Shown piece after piece: positions 45,219 to 53,454 of a stretch of DNA of 64,000 nucleotides (the stretch's first letter is position 1; each line of letters begins with the position of its first letter). The stretch is from contig JBDHQI010000005.1 in the NCBI GenBank assembly GCA_039806955.1, forward strand, positions 111,174-175,173, given 5' to 3'. The DNA comes from JADLHS01 sp039806955. Lineage in GTDB: Bacteria; Verrucomicrobiota; Verrucomicrobiia; Limisphaerales; JADLHS01. Below the pieces are notes generated by a model. The model saw nothing but the letters and a program-made list of their open reading frames with translations, was not told the DNA's origin and did no database searches. The position numbers and the translations under genes were made by a program.

Positions 45219-45617
45219 TTAACGCTTGCTGAACTGGAAGCGTTTGCGCGCTCCCGGCTGGCCGTATTTCTTGCGTTCTTTCATGCGCGGATCGCGCGTG
45301 AGCACCCCGCCGCGCTTTAGCGTCGGACGCAGATTGGCGTCGAATTCAAGCAACGCACGGGCGATGCCGTGGCTGACGGCGCCCGCCTGGCCGGTCGGCC
45401 CCCCGCCCTTGACATTGATCTTTACATCCAGCTTTTCCGCCGTGCCGGTGAGCGATAGCGGCTGCGCAGCCGTCGCCCGCAATGTTTCCATGGGAAAATA
45501 GTTGTCAAACGCCCGGCCGTTCACGGTGATTTTACCGCTGCCGTTCGCCAAACGAACCCGTGCGACGGACGTCTTGCGGCGGCCCGTGCCGAGAAATTCA
45601 GGAGTCTTGGTAGCCAT
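45219..45617 (-). CDS. rpsI: 30S ribosomal protein S9
   Basis: S9 binds 16S rRNA in the head of the small subunit and its C-terminal tail reaches the P-site. The 132 residues contain the typical GTGRRKTSVARVRLANGSG start, the central GGGPTGQAGAVSHGIARALL, and the basic tail GQPGARKRFQFSKR. It follows rplM by 30 bases, the usual order. A strong terminator follows the stop codon. Confidence 0.97.
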   Translation of the reverse strand: MATKTPEFLGTGRRKTSVARVRLANGSGKITVNGRAFDNYFPMETLRATAAQPLSLTGTAEKLDVKINVKGGGPTGQAGAVSHGIARALLEFDANLRPTLKRGGVLTRDPRMKERKKYGQPGARKRFQFSKR

Positions 45618-45647
45618 CGAATAATTACTGGTTATCGGAAATTGAAA

Positions 45648-46082
45648 TTAGTGCGCGGCCTTGAGTACCGCCGGCTTTTGCGCCGCGTGATCGTGCTTCG
45701 GTCCTTTATACACTTTAAGCTTGGTCATCAACACGCGCCCCAGACGGTTCTTGGGAATCATTCCCCGTACCGCCCGCGTGATCAATTCCTCGGGGCGCTT
45801 GGCGCGCAGTTGTTCCACGGTGAAATACTTCTCGCCGCCCTTCCAACCGGAATACGTCATGTAGGTTTTATCGGTTTCCTTTTTGCCGGTGATCTTCACC
45901 TTCTCGGCGTTAACCACGATCACGAAATCACCCGCATCAAGATGCGGCGTGAACACGGGTTTGTTTTTGCCCCGCAAAATATCCGCCACCTGCACGGCCA
46001 ACCGGCCCAATACTGCGCCCTCGGCATCAATAACGTGCCACTGGCGCTCATTTAAATTCACTTTCGGCAAATGCGTTTTCAT
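45648..46082 (-). CDS. rplM: 50S ribosomal protein L13
   Basis: L13 is one of the early-assembling proteins of the large subunit. The 144 residues show LNERQWHVIDAEGAVLGRLA at the start and GDFVIVVNAEKVKITGKKET in the core. RAKRPEELITRAVRGMIPKN and LGRVLMTKLKVYKGPKHDHAAQ are the C-terminal family motifs. It is the first gene of the rplM-rpsI operon; a promoter candidate is directly upstream. Confidence 0.97.
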   Translation of the reverse strand: MKTHLPKVNLNERQWHVIDAEGAVLGRLAVQVADILRGKNKPVFTPHLDAGDFVIVVNAEKVKITGKKETDKTYMTYSGWKGGEKYFTVEQLRAKRPEELITRAVRGMIPKNRLGRVLMTKLKVYKGPKHDHAAQKPAVLKAAH

Positions 46083-46106
46083 TAAATTCCCGTCGAAGGG
46101 ATGCAG

Positions 46107-46134
46107 ACGTTATCAAATGAACACCCAAAGTCAA
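46107..46134 (-). promoter_or_regulatory. Candidate promoter of the rplM-rpsI operon
   Basis: On the minus strand TTGACT and TAACGT are 16 bases apart. The first is a five-of-six match to the -35 consensus, the second a weak -10. The start site would lie roughly 20 bases before the rplM ATG. Confidence 0.4.
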
Positions 46135-46200
46135 TAGCTCTTTACGCTGGATTTTCCCGGGTTGAATCCGGCAAGCTGCCCACTGGAGTGGTAAAATCGC

Positions 46201-46749
46201 GTGTTGAGCACTGAAAACCCAGCCACCAGTTCGCCCACCCGCCGCCTGCTGGTGGTGGCCGCCGGTCTTTACGCCCTGGACCAGCTCACCAAATCCATTG
46301 TGCTCCAATTCCTCGGCCAATGGCAGGAACGCGTGATCATCCCCGGGTTTTTCAAATTCGTCCACTGGGGCAACACGGGCGCCGCCTGGAGCTTCCTCTC
46401 CGGCAACAACAAACTTCTCGCCGGAGTCGCCGCCATTGCGTTAGTGGGACTGTTCCTGGCGCGAAAGCACTTCGATCTGCGTTCCAGGCTCGGCCAATTC
46501 GCTTTTGGCGCAATCCTCGGCGGCATCGCCGGCAACCTGACCGATCGCCTGCTCCCCAGCCGCCAACACGTCATTGATTTCCTCCGATTCTATCTCGATA
46601 CCGCCCGGGGCGAAGTGGGCTTTCCCGCTTTCAACGTCGCCGACAGCGCCATTTGTATTGGCGTCGCTTTGATTTTTTGGGGGACGTGGCGCACGGAAAA
46701 AATGGCGCGGCTCGAAACCAAAACTCCCGCTGAACCCAAAGCTTCCTGA
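46201..46749 (+). CDS. lspA: Lipoprotein signal peptidase LspA
   Basis: LspA removes signal peptides from diacylglyceryl prolipoproteins in the inner membrane. The 182-residue protein has four membrane segments. The conserved motifs are YALDQLTKSIV, FVHWGNTGAAWSFL, GNLTDRLLPSRQHVIDF and FPAFNVADSAICIGVAL; the last two hold the catalytic Asp pair (D in LTDRL and D in VADSA). The start is a GTG. It ends 9 bases before an RluD-type gene with which it is probably cotranscribed, a common gene order. Confidence 0.95.
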   Translation: MLSTENPATSSPTRRLLVVAAGLYALDQLTKSIVLQFLGQWQERVIIPGFFKFVHWGNTGAAWSFLSGNNKLLAGVAAIALVGLFLARKHFDLRSRLGQFAFGAILGGIAGNLTDRLLPSRQHVIDFLRFYLDTARGEVGFPAFNVADSAICIGVALIFWGTWRTEKMARLETKTPAEPKAS

Positions 46750-46758
46750 GTTTTTGGG

Positions 46759-47712
46759 ATGACCACAACGCGCACGGACACGCTGACCATTGACCGCTCC
46801 TATCCCAATGAGCGTCTGGATGCTTTTCTACGGCGGCATTTTCCCACCCTCTCACGCGGTGCGATTCAGCGCTTGATTGCGGAAGGTTATATCACGGTCA
46901 ATGCTCAACCGACCAAACCCACGCACACCCCGCGCGCCGGCGAAGTGGTTCGCCTTGAATTTCCCGAAGCCAAACCGGCCGCCGCGCAACCCGAGGACAT
47001 CCCCCTCGATATTCTCTACGAAGATGCGGCGTTGCTCGTCCTGAACAAACCGCCCGGACTCGTCGTGCATCCGGCGGCAGGCAACGAAAATCACACCCTG
47101 GTCAATGCGTTGCTGCATCATTGCCGGGGCGAACTCAGCGGCATCGGCGGTGTGGCGCGGCCCGGCATTGTCCATCGGCTTGACAAGGAAACCAGCGGTT
47201 GCCTCGTCGTCGCCAAAAATGACGCGACGCATACCGCGCTCTCGGCGCAATTCGCCGCCCGCTCCGTTCAGAAAATTTATCTGGCCCTTGTGTGCGGCCT
47301 GGTACCGAGCGACTCGGGGCACATCCGTGCGGCCATTGCCCGGCATCCCACCCAACGCAAACGCATGGCCATTCACGCCGCCGCCTCCGGCCGCGCCGCC
47401 CACACCGAATACCGGGTTCTCGAACGACTCAACGCCGCCACCTTGATGGAAGCGCACCTGCACACCGGCCGCACCCACCAAATCCGCGTTCACTTTCGCC
47501 ACCTTGGCTTTCCGATTGTCGGCGACTCCACCTACGGCCAGCGCCAAACCCGTCGGCTGACGGAGCTGACGCATTACGCGCCGCCGCGACTCCTGCTCCA
47601 CGCTCAACAACTCGCCTTCACCCATCCACGCACCGGAAAGAAACTGGCGTTAACCGCGCCCCCTCCCGCCGACTTCGAAGACGCGCTCAAATTCTTGCAC
47701 ACACGCGATTGA
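46759..47712 (+). CDS. RluD-family 23S rRNA pseudouridine synthase
   Basis: The 317 residues begin with an S4 RNA-binding domain (ERLDAFLRRHFPTLSRGAIQ, then RLIAEGYITVNAQP). The RluA/RluD catalytic domain follows, with GIVHRLDKETSGCLVVAKND (the catalytic Asp is in HRLD) and LHTGRTHQIRVHFRHLGFPI. RluD isomerises uridines in helix 69 of 23S rRNA; a related target is possible. It follows lspA directly, which supports a housekeeping operon. Confidence 0.92.
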   Translation: MTTTRTDTLTIDRSYPNERLDAFLRRHFPTLSRGAIQRLIAEGYITVNAQPTKPTHTPRAGEVVRLEFPEAKPAAAQPEDIPLDILYEDAALLVLNKPPGLVVHPAAGNENHTLVNALLHHCRGELSGIGGVARPGIVHRLDKETSGCLVVAKNDATHTALSAQFAARSVQKIYLALVCGLVPSDSGHIRAAIARHPTQRKRMAIHAAASGRAAHTEYRVLERLNAATLMEAHLHTGRTHQIRVHFRHLGFPIVGDSTYGQRQTRRLTELTHYAPPRLLLHAQQLAFTHPRTGKKLALTAPPPADFEDALKFLHTRD

Positions 47713-48027
47713 TAACCTGTTCAACAACTGAAAAATCCTCGTCTTTTAAGATGGCAGACGCGGCGAAGGAAATAACCGCCCGTGAATCGTAACGGAATCT
47801 TAAACTTTATTAAACTTTGATGGATTTGCAGATGGCCAGCGACCACACGCCGGGGCGATTTATTGGAAATGGAAACGGCAGGACGACCGTTCATTCCTCT
47901 GCCCCTTCGGGAATTGTTTGGTCTTGCGGTAATTGCCGCGACCGAGGACGGTCGCACTACAGGTCTGAGTGCAATCCGGTTTTACTGCGTTGTCCTCGGA
48001 CAAGAGACCGTCTACACTGCCGCGCAA
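47713..48027. other. Intergenic region upstream of the MFS gene, with a palindrome
   Basis: The 315 bases hold no convincing gene. Two near-direct copies of TTAAACTTT lie at about 47801-47818. The last 40 bases contain the palindrome TTGTCC-TC-GGACAA, listed separately. An open frame reaching back to 47863 is in frame with the MFS gene, but its sequence lacks membrane character. Confidence 0.4.
47990..48003 (+). promoter_or_regulatory. Candidate operator/promoter upstream of the MFS gene
   Basis: TTGTCC, TC, GGACAA is a perfect 6-bp inverted repeat. The left half also serves as a four-of-six -35 element, 17 bases ahead of TACACT (48013-48018, four of six to the -10 consensus). A repressor bound here could block transcription. 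No matching copy was found near the lyase or epimerase genes by eye. Confidence 0.3.
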
Positions 48028-49269
48028 GTGAATTCATCAGTCAGTCCCGGAAAGTTTGCCTGGTTTGTAGTGGCGCTGCTCGTTCCCGTGGCGCTGCTGA
48101 ATTATCTCGACCGCCAGATGCTGGCCACCATGAAGGCGTCCATGGTGGCGGATATCCCGACCATTGCGAATCGCGCGGATTGGGGGCTCGTGCTTGGCGC
48201 GTTCAAATGGACTTACGCGATTCTCAGTCCTTTCGGCGGGTACGTGGCGGATCGGATTGGGCGGCATCGGGTGATTGCGGCCAGCCTGCTGGTTTGGTCG
48301 GCAGTGACCTGGTGGACCGGCCACACGACCACCTTTGGTGAATTGGTGGCCACGCGCGCCTTGATGGGACTCAGCGAGGCGTTTTATATGCCGGCCGCGC
48401 TGGCGTTCATTGCCGATTATCATCCCGGCCTGACGCGCTCGCGGGCGATCGGGGTGCATCAAACGGGAATTTACGTGGGCCAGATCTTGGGGGGGTTCGC
48501 CGGTTACGTGGCGGATTCACCGGACCACGGCTGGCGTTGGGCGTTCACGACGTGCGGGTTGATTGGCGTGATTTACGCCTTGCCGCTCATGGCGATGCTG
48601 CGTTCTCCGCAACGGGTGGTGATCGAGCCAAGCACCGAGAAACTCAAGGCCGGCGTGTGGCGGGGGTTGTTGACCAATCGCAATTTTATTTTGTTGGTGT
48701 TGTACTTCACGCTGCCCGCCATCGCGGGCTGGGTGGTGCGCGATTGGATGCCGGACATTTTGCGCGAGCGTTTCGGCCTGGGGCAGGGCGCGGCGGGCGT
48801 GAAAGCGATTTTGTACGTGCAAGTAGCCTCGTTGATCGGCGCGGTGGTTGGCGGCGCGCTGGCGGATCGCTGGATGCGCAACAATAAACGCGGCCGCATC
48901 TTTGTCAGCGCCATCGGCATGACCCTGTTTCTGCCCGCCTTGTTCAGTGTGGGTAACGCGGGCACGGTCAGCATGGCGGTGGCGGGATTGATCGTCTTCG
49001 GCCTGGGCTGGGGCTTTTTTGACTGCAACAACATGCCGATCCTGTGTCAGATTACGCGCCCCGAATTGCGCGCGACGGGTTACGGCATCATGAATCTGGT
49101 GAGCATCAGTTGCGGTGGTTTCGGCGATTGGGCTTTTGGCGCCTTGCGCGACCGGCATGTACCACTGAACGCCATCTTTGGAGTGTTCGCCGGGATTGCG
49201 CTATTGTCGGTGCTGGTGGTATTGGTGATTCGTCCGCAAAGCAGCGACGAGTCATCAGCGGCGCGATAA
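48028..49269 (+). CDS. MFS transporter, candidate sialic acid or sugar carrier
   Basis: The 413-residue transporter starts with a GTG (VNSSVSPGKFAWFVVALLVP). It contains about 12 membrane segments, the MFS loop motif GGYVADRIGRHRVIAAS (residues about 70-86) and an ACS-like N-terminal half. A longer frame with 55 extra residues has no membrane pattern and is not chosen. It is adjacent to the N-acetylneuraminate-lyase-like gene, in convergent orientation, and two genes from a NanM-like protein. By analogy with the NanT/NanLET arrangement in Bacteroides, sialate uptake is the leading idea, but the sequence itself does not show the substrate. Confidence 0.75.
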   Translation: MNSSVSPGKFAWFVVALLVPVALLNYLDRQMLATMKASMVADIPTIANRADWGLVLGAFKWTYAILSPFGGYVADRIGRHRVIAASLLVWSAVTWWTGHTTTFGELVATRALMGLSEAFYMPAALAFIADYHPGLTRSRAIGVHQTGIYVGQILGGFAGYVADSPDHGWRWAFTTCGLIGVIYALPLMAMLRSPQRVVIEPSTEKLKAGVWRGLLTNRNFILLVLYFTLPAIAGWVVRDWMPDILRERFGLGQGAAGVKAILYVQVASLIGAVVGGALADRWMRNNKRGRIFVSAIGMTLFLPALFSVGNAGTVSMAVAGLIVFGLGWGFFDCNNMPILCQITRPELRATGYGIMNLVSISCGGFGDWAFGALRDRHVPLNAIFGVFAGIALLSVLVVLVIRPQSSDESSAAR

Positions 49270-49331
49270 TCTCCACCCCGGTGCTTCGCCGCCATCTGGA
49301 TTGAACTCCAACCGCGAGGCAGCGTGGCTGG

Positions 49332-50264
49332 TCAGTGCGCGGGCGCGCGGGCGGGGGTGATGATATCCAGGGATTTTACCTGGTGGAGCAAACGGGAGCG
49401 TTGTTCCGCCGTCAAATTCCGCAGCGGCGACCGCACCGGACCGCAATCCACTCCAGCCAAGCTCATCACCGCTTTGCCGCTGGCCAACCCGCCAAAAGTC
49501 CCCAGCGCCTCGACGAGCTTCACGGATTTGAGTTGCAACGTCCGCGCTTTATCGAGCTGGCCGGCCCGGAAGGCGTTGACGATTTCGTGATAGAGTGGCG
49601 CACAATAATTGTAGGTGCTGCCCACGGCTCCAGTGACGCCCAACGCCAGCGCGCCCAACAGCATTTCATCACAGCCAAACAGAATGTTGAAACGTCCGTC
49701 CGCAAAATCGAGACACTCCTGCAAAACCACGAGGTCCATGCTGCTGAATTTAATTCCGGCCAGATTGGGAATCCGGCTCTCGGCCTGACGCAAAAATTCA
49801 AACATGGAAAAGTTCACGCCGGTCAGCGGCGGAATGTGATAGAAGTAAAAAGGCAGCGGCGCACATTCCTGGGCGACGGGGACGCAGAAGCTGAGCAAAT
49901 CTTCGATGGTGGCCGGTTTGTAATAGCTGGGTGCGACCAAGGCTACTGCGTCGGCTTGAATTTGTCGCGCCTGGGCAGCCAGTTGTCGGGCTTCCCCGAG
50001 ACTGTTATGACCAACGTGAACGACGAGTTGGAGCGAGGTGTTTTTAAGGGCGTCCCGCCAGCGTTGCGCGACTTGCTGCCGTTCCGGCGTCGTCAGAGAT
50101 AAGCCTTCACCGGTACTGCCGCAGATGAACGCGCCGGCAACTCCGTCAGCGGCGAGACGCGCGGCCTGTTGATCAATCGCGGGCAAATTGATGCTGCCAT
50201 CAGCATGCATGGCCGTGAACGGGGCGGCGATCAGACCCGTTAATGCGTGTGAAGGATTCTTCAT
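49332..50264 (-). CDS. N-acetylneuraminate lyase-like aldolase (DapA superfamily)
   Basis: The 310-residue protein is a TIM-barrel aldolase. Features include LIAAPFTAMHADGSINLPA, the GSTGEGLSLTTPERQQVAQ segment, FYFYHIPPLTGVNFSMFEF with the Tyr of the active site, and NLAGIKFSSMDLVVLQECL with the Schiff-base Lys. The YHIPPLTGV and KFSSMD patterns fit N-acetylneuraminate lyases (e.g. TGVNFS) better than dihydrodipicolinate synthase (which has KE-x-T/S). It would cleave sialic acid to ManNAc and pyruvate. It sits head-to-head with the NanM-like kelch gene, and the downstream epimerase would convert ManNAc to GlcNAc. Confidence 0.82.
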   Translation of the reverse strand: MKNPSHALTGLIAAPFTAMHADGSINLPAIDQQAARLAADGVAGAFICGSTGEGLSLTTPERQQVAQRWRDALKNTSLQLVVHVGHNSLGEARQLAAQARQIQADAVALVAPSYYKPATIEDLLSFCVPVAQECAPLPFYFYHIPPLTGVNFSMFEFLRQAESRIPNLAGIKFSSMDLVVLQECLDFADGRFNILFGCDEMLLGALALGVTGAVGSTYNYCAPLYHEIVNAFRAGQLDKARTLQLKSVKLVEALGTFGGLASGKAVMSLAGVDCGPVRSPLRNLTAEQRSRLLHQVKSLDIITPARAPAH

Positions 50265-50414
50265 GCGCGGCAATCTTAACACCAAGGAGCGGCAGGTTTG
50301 GAGCAAATTATCTTGTCATTTTTACGGACGGGTAGGAGGCTTCCGACCGGGCCGCTGAACGCAGTGTGCGTTATGAAACGATCATCCCAGCGCCGCACTT
50401 GTCGCGAACCCGCC

Positions 50415-51581
50415 ATGACCCGTGTTTTTCTCATAATGATTGTTCTCGCGGCCCTTACGGCCACCCGAATGGACGCCGAGATAACAGCCAACGAATTGCG
50501 GTGGTCGCAACTGCCGCCGTTACCCGATGCGCTGGGGGTGGCGGGTGCGTTCGCCGGGATGAGTGATGGTAAACTGATTGTGGCGGGCGGCGCCAACTTT
50601 CCCGACAAAATGCCATGGGAAGGCGGACAAAAGGTCTGGCACGACACGGTGTATGTGCTTGATCAAACCAATGCCCACTGGCGTGTCGCGGGTAAATTAC
50701 CCCGTCCCTTGGCGTACGGGATTTCGTTGACCACAGAGTACGGCGTGCTGTGCATTGGCGGCAGTGACGCCACGCGGCATTATGCGAATACTTTTCTGCT
50801 GACTTGCGCCAACGGCAAAATCGTTACGCACGAGTTGCCCCCGTTGCCCGTGCCGCTGGCGAACGCGGCGGGCGCGCTGGTGGGACGGGGGGCTTATATT
50901 GCTGGGGGCTCGGAAATACCCGGAGAACAAGTGGCGTTGAATCGCTGCTTCGCCTTGGAACTGACTGCGCTCGCGGATCCAATTCTCCCTTCCAGCGGGA
51001 GAGAAGGTGAATCCAGAGCAGCAATAGGCATGCTGAATTTAGAAAACATAAGTAGGAGACCAGCTTCCGGGAAATCGCATCTGGCCTGGACGGAGTTGAC
51101 GCCGTGTCCGGGTGAAGCGCGAATTCTTCCCACCGCTGGCGCAACGACGGACGCTTTCTATTTGATGGGCGGCGCAGCCTTGCGATTGCAGGGTGACAAA
51201 GTGAAACGGGCTTATTTGCGCGACGCGTGGAAGTATTCGCCGGCATCCCGCAACTGGAAGCGACTGGCGGATTTGCCGCGACCATCCGTCGCCGCGCCTT
51301 CTCCTGCGCCGATAATTGATGCCACTTTGCTGCTTATCGGTGGGGATGACGGTTCGCTGGCCAATTTCCAGCCGACGGAACGACATCCTGGTTTTCCGCG
51401 CGTGGCACAAGCGCTGGATTTACGCACCGGCAGCTGGTCGCAGTTCAACCACCTTCCCGTTGTGCGCGCCACGTTACCGGCGGTGCCGTGGCGCGGTTTT
51501 TTTGTGTTGCCCAGCGGCGAGGTGCGTCCAGGGGTGCGTTCGCCGGAGGTCTGGACCGTGCGTGGAAATGAACGCGATTGA
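50415..51581 (+). CDS. NanM-like kelch-repeat protein, exported
   Basis: The protein (388 residues from the chosen start MTRVFLIMIVLAALTATRMD, a signal) has six kelch-like blades with GG turns: GKLIVAGGANFPDK, YGVLCIGGSDATRHYANTF, RGAYIAGGSEIPGEQ, DAFYLMGGAALRLQ and LLLIGGDDGSLANF. This resembles N-acetylneuraminate epimerase NanM, which converts alpha- to beta-sialic acid in the periplasm. Residues about 192-226 (LADPILPSSGREGESRAAIG onward) are a non-kelch insert. It corresponds to an imperfect palindrome and following DNA that reads in frame. Context (sialate lyase, epimerase) supports the role. Confidence 0.75.
   Translation: MTRVFLIMIVLAALTATRMDAEITANELRWSQLPPLPDALGVAGAFAGMSDGKLIVAGGANFPDKMPWEGGQKVWHDTVYVLDQTNAHWRVAGKLPRPLAYGISLTTEYGVLCIGGSDATRHYANTFLLTCANGKIVTHELPPLPVPLANAAGALVGRGAYIAGGSEIPGEQVALNRCFALELTALADPILPSSGREGESRAAIGMLNLENISRRPASGKSHLAWTELTPCPGEARILPTAGATTDAFYLMGGAALRLQGDKVKRAYLRDAWKYSPASRNWKRLADLPRPSVAAPSPAPIIDATLLLIGGDDGSLANFQPTERHPGFPRVAQALDLRTGSWSQFNHLPVVRATLPAVPWRGFFVLPSGEVRPGVRSPEVWTVRGNERD
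50984..51002. repeat. Palindrome inside the NanM-like gene
   Basis: TCTCCC, a 7-base loop (TTCCAGC) and GGGAGA form a perfect 6-bp stem at the start of the in-frame insert. It resembles dispersed REP-like hairpins but here lies within coding sequence. Confidence 0.6.
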
Positions 51582-51714
51582 GTCGGCAGATGATGATGGA
51601 CGAGGATGTCGCGCAGCCTATGGGGCTCTGAACGTCGGAATGATTAGGCTCGTGTGCATATTGCTTGGTGGATTAGGGTCCGCATGGGATTCGCTCCAGA
51701 CTTGAACGGTTAAA

Positions 51715-52914
51715 ATGAACAACTTTCTGCTGGCTTCACCGCAACAGCTCGCGGAGTTGTATCGCTCCACGTTGCTGAATGACGTTATTCCGTTTTGGTT
51801 GCGCCACGGCTTGGATCGTCAAGAGGGCGGAATTCTGACCTGTTTGGATCGTGATGGTGCGGTGATTGACACGGACAAATCCGTCTGGTTTCAGGGACGG
51901 GCCGCCTGGGTGTTCGCCACGCTTTACAACACGGTGGAAAAACGCGCTGAATGGCTGGAAGCCGCGCATTCGTGTCTGGAGTTCTCGCGGCGGCATTGCT
52001 TTGGACCGGAGGGGAAAATGTACTTTACCGTGACGCGCGAGGGGCAGCCTTTGCGGATGCGGCGTTATGTTTTTAGTGAAAGTTTCGCGGCGATCGCGAA
52101 TGCGGCTTACGCGCGCGCCACCGGCGAGACCCGCGCGGCTGAGGATGCCATTAAAACATTTGCGACCTATCTGCGCTATTCCTTCACCCCGGGCGTGATG
52201 ACGCCAAAGTTCCAGCCAGCGCGTCCCATGCAGGGACTTGGCGGCCACATGATCGGACTAGCCACGGCGCAGGAACTTCGCGCAAATCTGGGCGACGTCG
52301 TCATCTCCGGTCGCACTTGCACGGAATGGATTGATTTCAATCTGGCAACGATCGAGAAGCATTTTCTGAAGCCGGAACATCAGGTGTTGCTGGAGACGGT
52401 GGGGTTGAACGGCGAGCTTCTCGAGCATCATGACGGACGGACCTTGAACCCCGGCCACGCCATCGAATGTGCCTGGTTCATCATGCACGAAGGCAAATTG
52501 CGCGGTGCGGGGCGGCTTATTGAACTCGGGCGCACGATTTTGGATTGGATGTGGCGGCGCGGTTGGGACGAGGAACAAGGCGGGCTGTTTTACTTCCGCG
52601 ACCTGCGCGGTTTGCCGGTGCAGGAATACTGGCACGACATGAAATTTTGGTGGCCGCACAACGAGGCGGTTATTGCGACGTTGCTGGCGTATCAACTCAC
52701 GGGCGACGCCACATACGCCCGCTGGCATCAGCAGGTTCACGACTGGAGCTTCAAACACTTCGCCGATCCTGAATTTGGCGAATGGTACGGCTACCTGCAT
52801 CGCGATGGGCGGATTTCTTCCCGCGCCAAAGGCACGATGTACAAAGGCCCGTTCCATCTGCCGCGCATGTTGTGGTATGGCGCCCGGCTCAGCGACGAAC
52901 TTGCGGCAACCTGA
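51715..52914 (+). CDS. N-acylglucosamine 2-epimerase (AGE/RenBP family)
   Basis: AGE-family enzymes interconvert N-acetylglucosamine and N-acetylmannosamine. The 399 residues form an (alpha/alpha)6 barrel with the family motifs: FWLRHGLDRQEGGILTCLDR, SVWFQGRAAWVFATLYN, LNPGHAIECAWFIMHEG (with catalytic His), WHDMKFWWPHNEAVIATLL (second catalytic His) and KGPFHLPRMLWYGARL. In Bacteroides-type sialate use, this enzyme replaces the ManNAc kinase route. The gene follows the NanM-like one by 133 bases. Confidence 0.9.
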   Translation: MNNFLLASPQQLAELYRSTLLNDVIPFWLRHGLDRQEGGILTCLDRDGAVIDTDKSVWFQGRAAWVFATLYNTVEKRAEWLEAAHSCLEFSRRHCFGPEGKMYFTVTREGQPLRMRRYVFSESFAAIANAAYARATGETRAAEDAIKTFATYLRYSFTPGVMTPKFQPARPMQGLGGHMIGLATAQELRANLGDVVISGRTCTEWIDFNLATIEKHFLKPEHQVLLETVGLNGELLEHHDGRTLNPGHAIECAWFIMHEGKLRGAGRLIELGRTILDWMWRRGWDEEQGGLFYFRDLRGLPVQEYWHDMKFWWPHNEAVIATLLAYQLTGDATYARWHQQVHDWSFKHFADPEFGEWYGYLHRDGRISSRAKGTMYKGPFHLPRMLWYGARLSDELAAT

Positions 52915-53036
52915 CGGGGCTGCGGCTGGGCGGTGCAAAATGGTTTCCAGCCATCGGCAGCGGCGCAATGTTCCTTTCGCACTTCCATTTCCGGGCATAG
53001 ACATCGGCGTGACTCCCAACGGACGCTTGGGATAGG

Positions 53037-53369
53037 ATGGCGACCGTGCATTGGATATTCTTGATTTTGGCAATCCTGTTTGAAGTGGCGGGAACGATTT
53101 GCATGAAACTGTCAGCGGGGTTTTCCCGGGTCGTGCCAACCATTTTAATGGGAGTGTTCTACACGTTTTGCTTTGGGCTTCTGACTTTGGTGCTGAAGAA
53201 AGTGGACGTGAGCGTGGCCTACGCCATCTGGAGCGGCGTGGGCACGGCCTTGATCGCCACCGTGGGGGTGCTGTGGTTTCGCGAGCCGATCACATGGCTG
53301 CGGGTGGTGGGATTATTGGCGATTATCGGAGGGGTGGTGGCCTTGAATCTCTCCACGAACCCATCCTGA
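53037..53369 (+). CDS. SMR-family small multidrug resistance transporter
   Basis: The 110-residue protein has four transmembrane helices. The sequence starts HWIFLILAILFEVAGTICMK with the essential membrane-embedded Glu (E in LFEVAG), as in EmrE. VDVSVAYAIWSGVGTALIAT and LRVVGLLAIIGGVVALNLS are the other helices. Size and helical pattern match the SMR family. A drug, or a guanidinium/quaternary-compound substrate, is possible; its place in a sugar locus gives no direct hint. Confidence 0.9.
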   Translation: MATVHWIFLILAILFEVAGTICMKLSAGFSRVVPTILMGVFYTFCFGLLTLVLKKVDVSVAYAIWSGVGTALIATVGVLWFREPITWLRVVGLLAIIGGVVALNLSTNPS

Positions 53370-53454
53370 TCCGGCGGGAACGGATACAGCCCACGCATTT
53401 TTTTCTTCAATCGGATTCGCGATCTGTCACATTGCTAAATAAACGATAATACTT

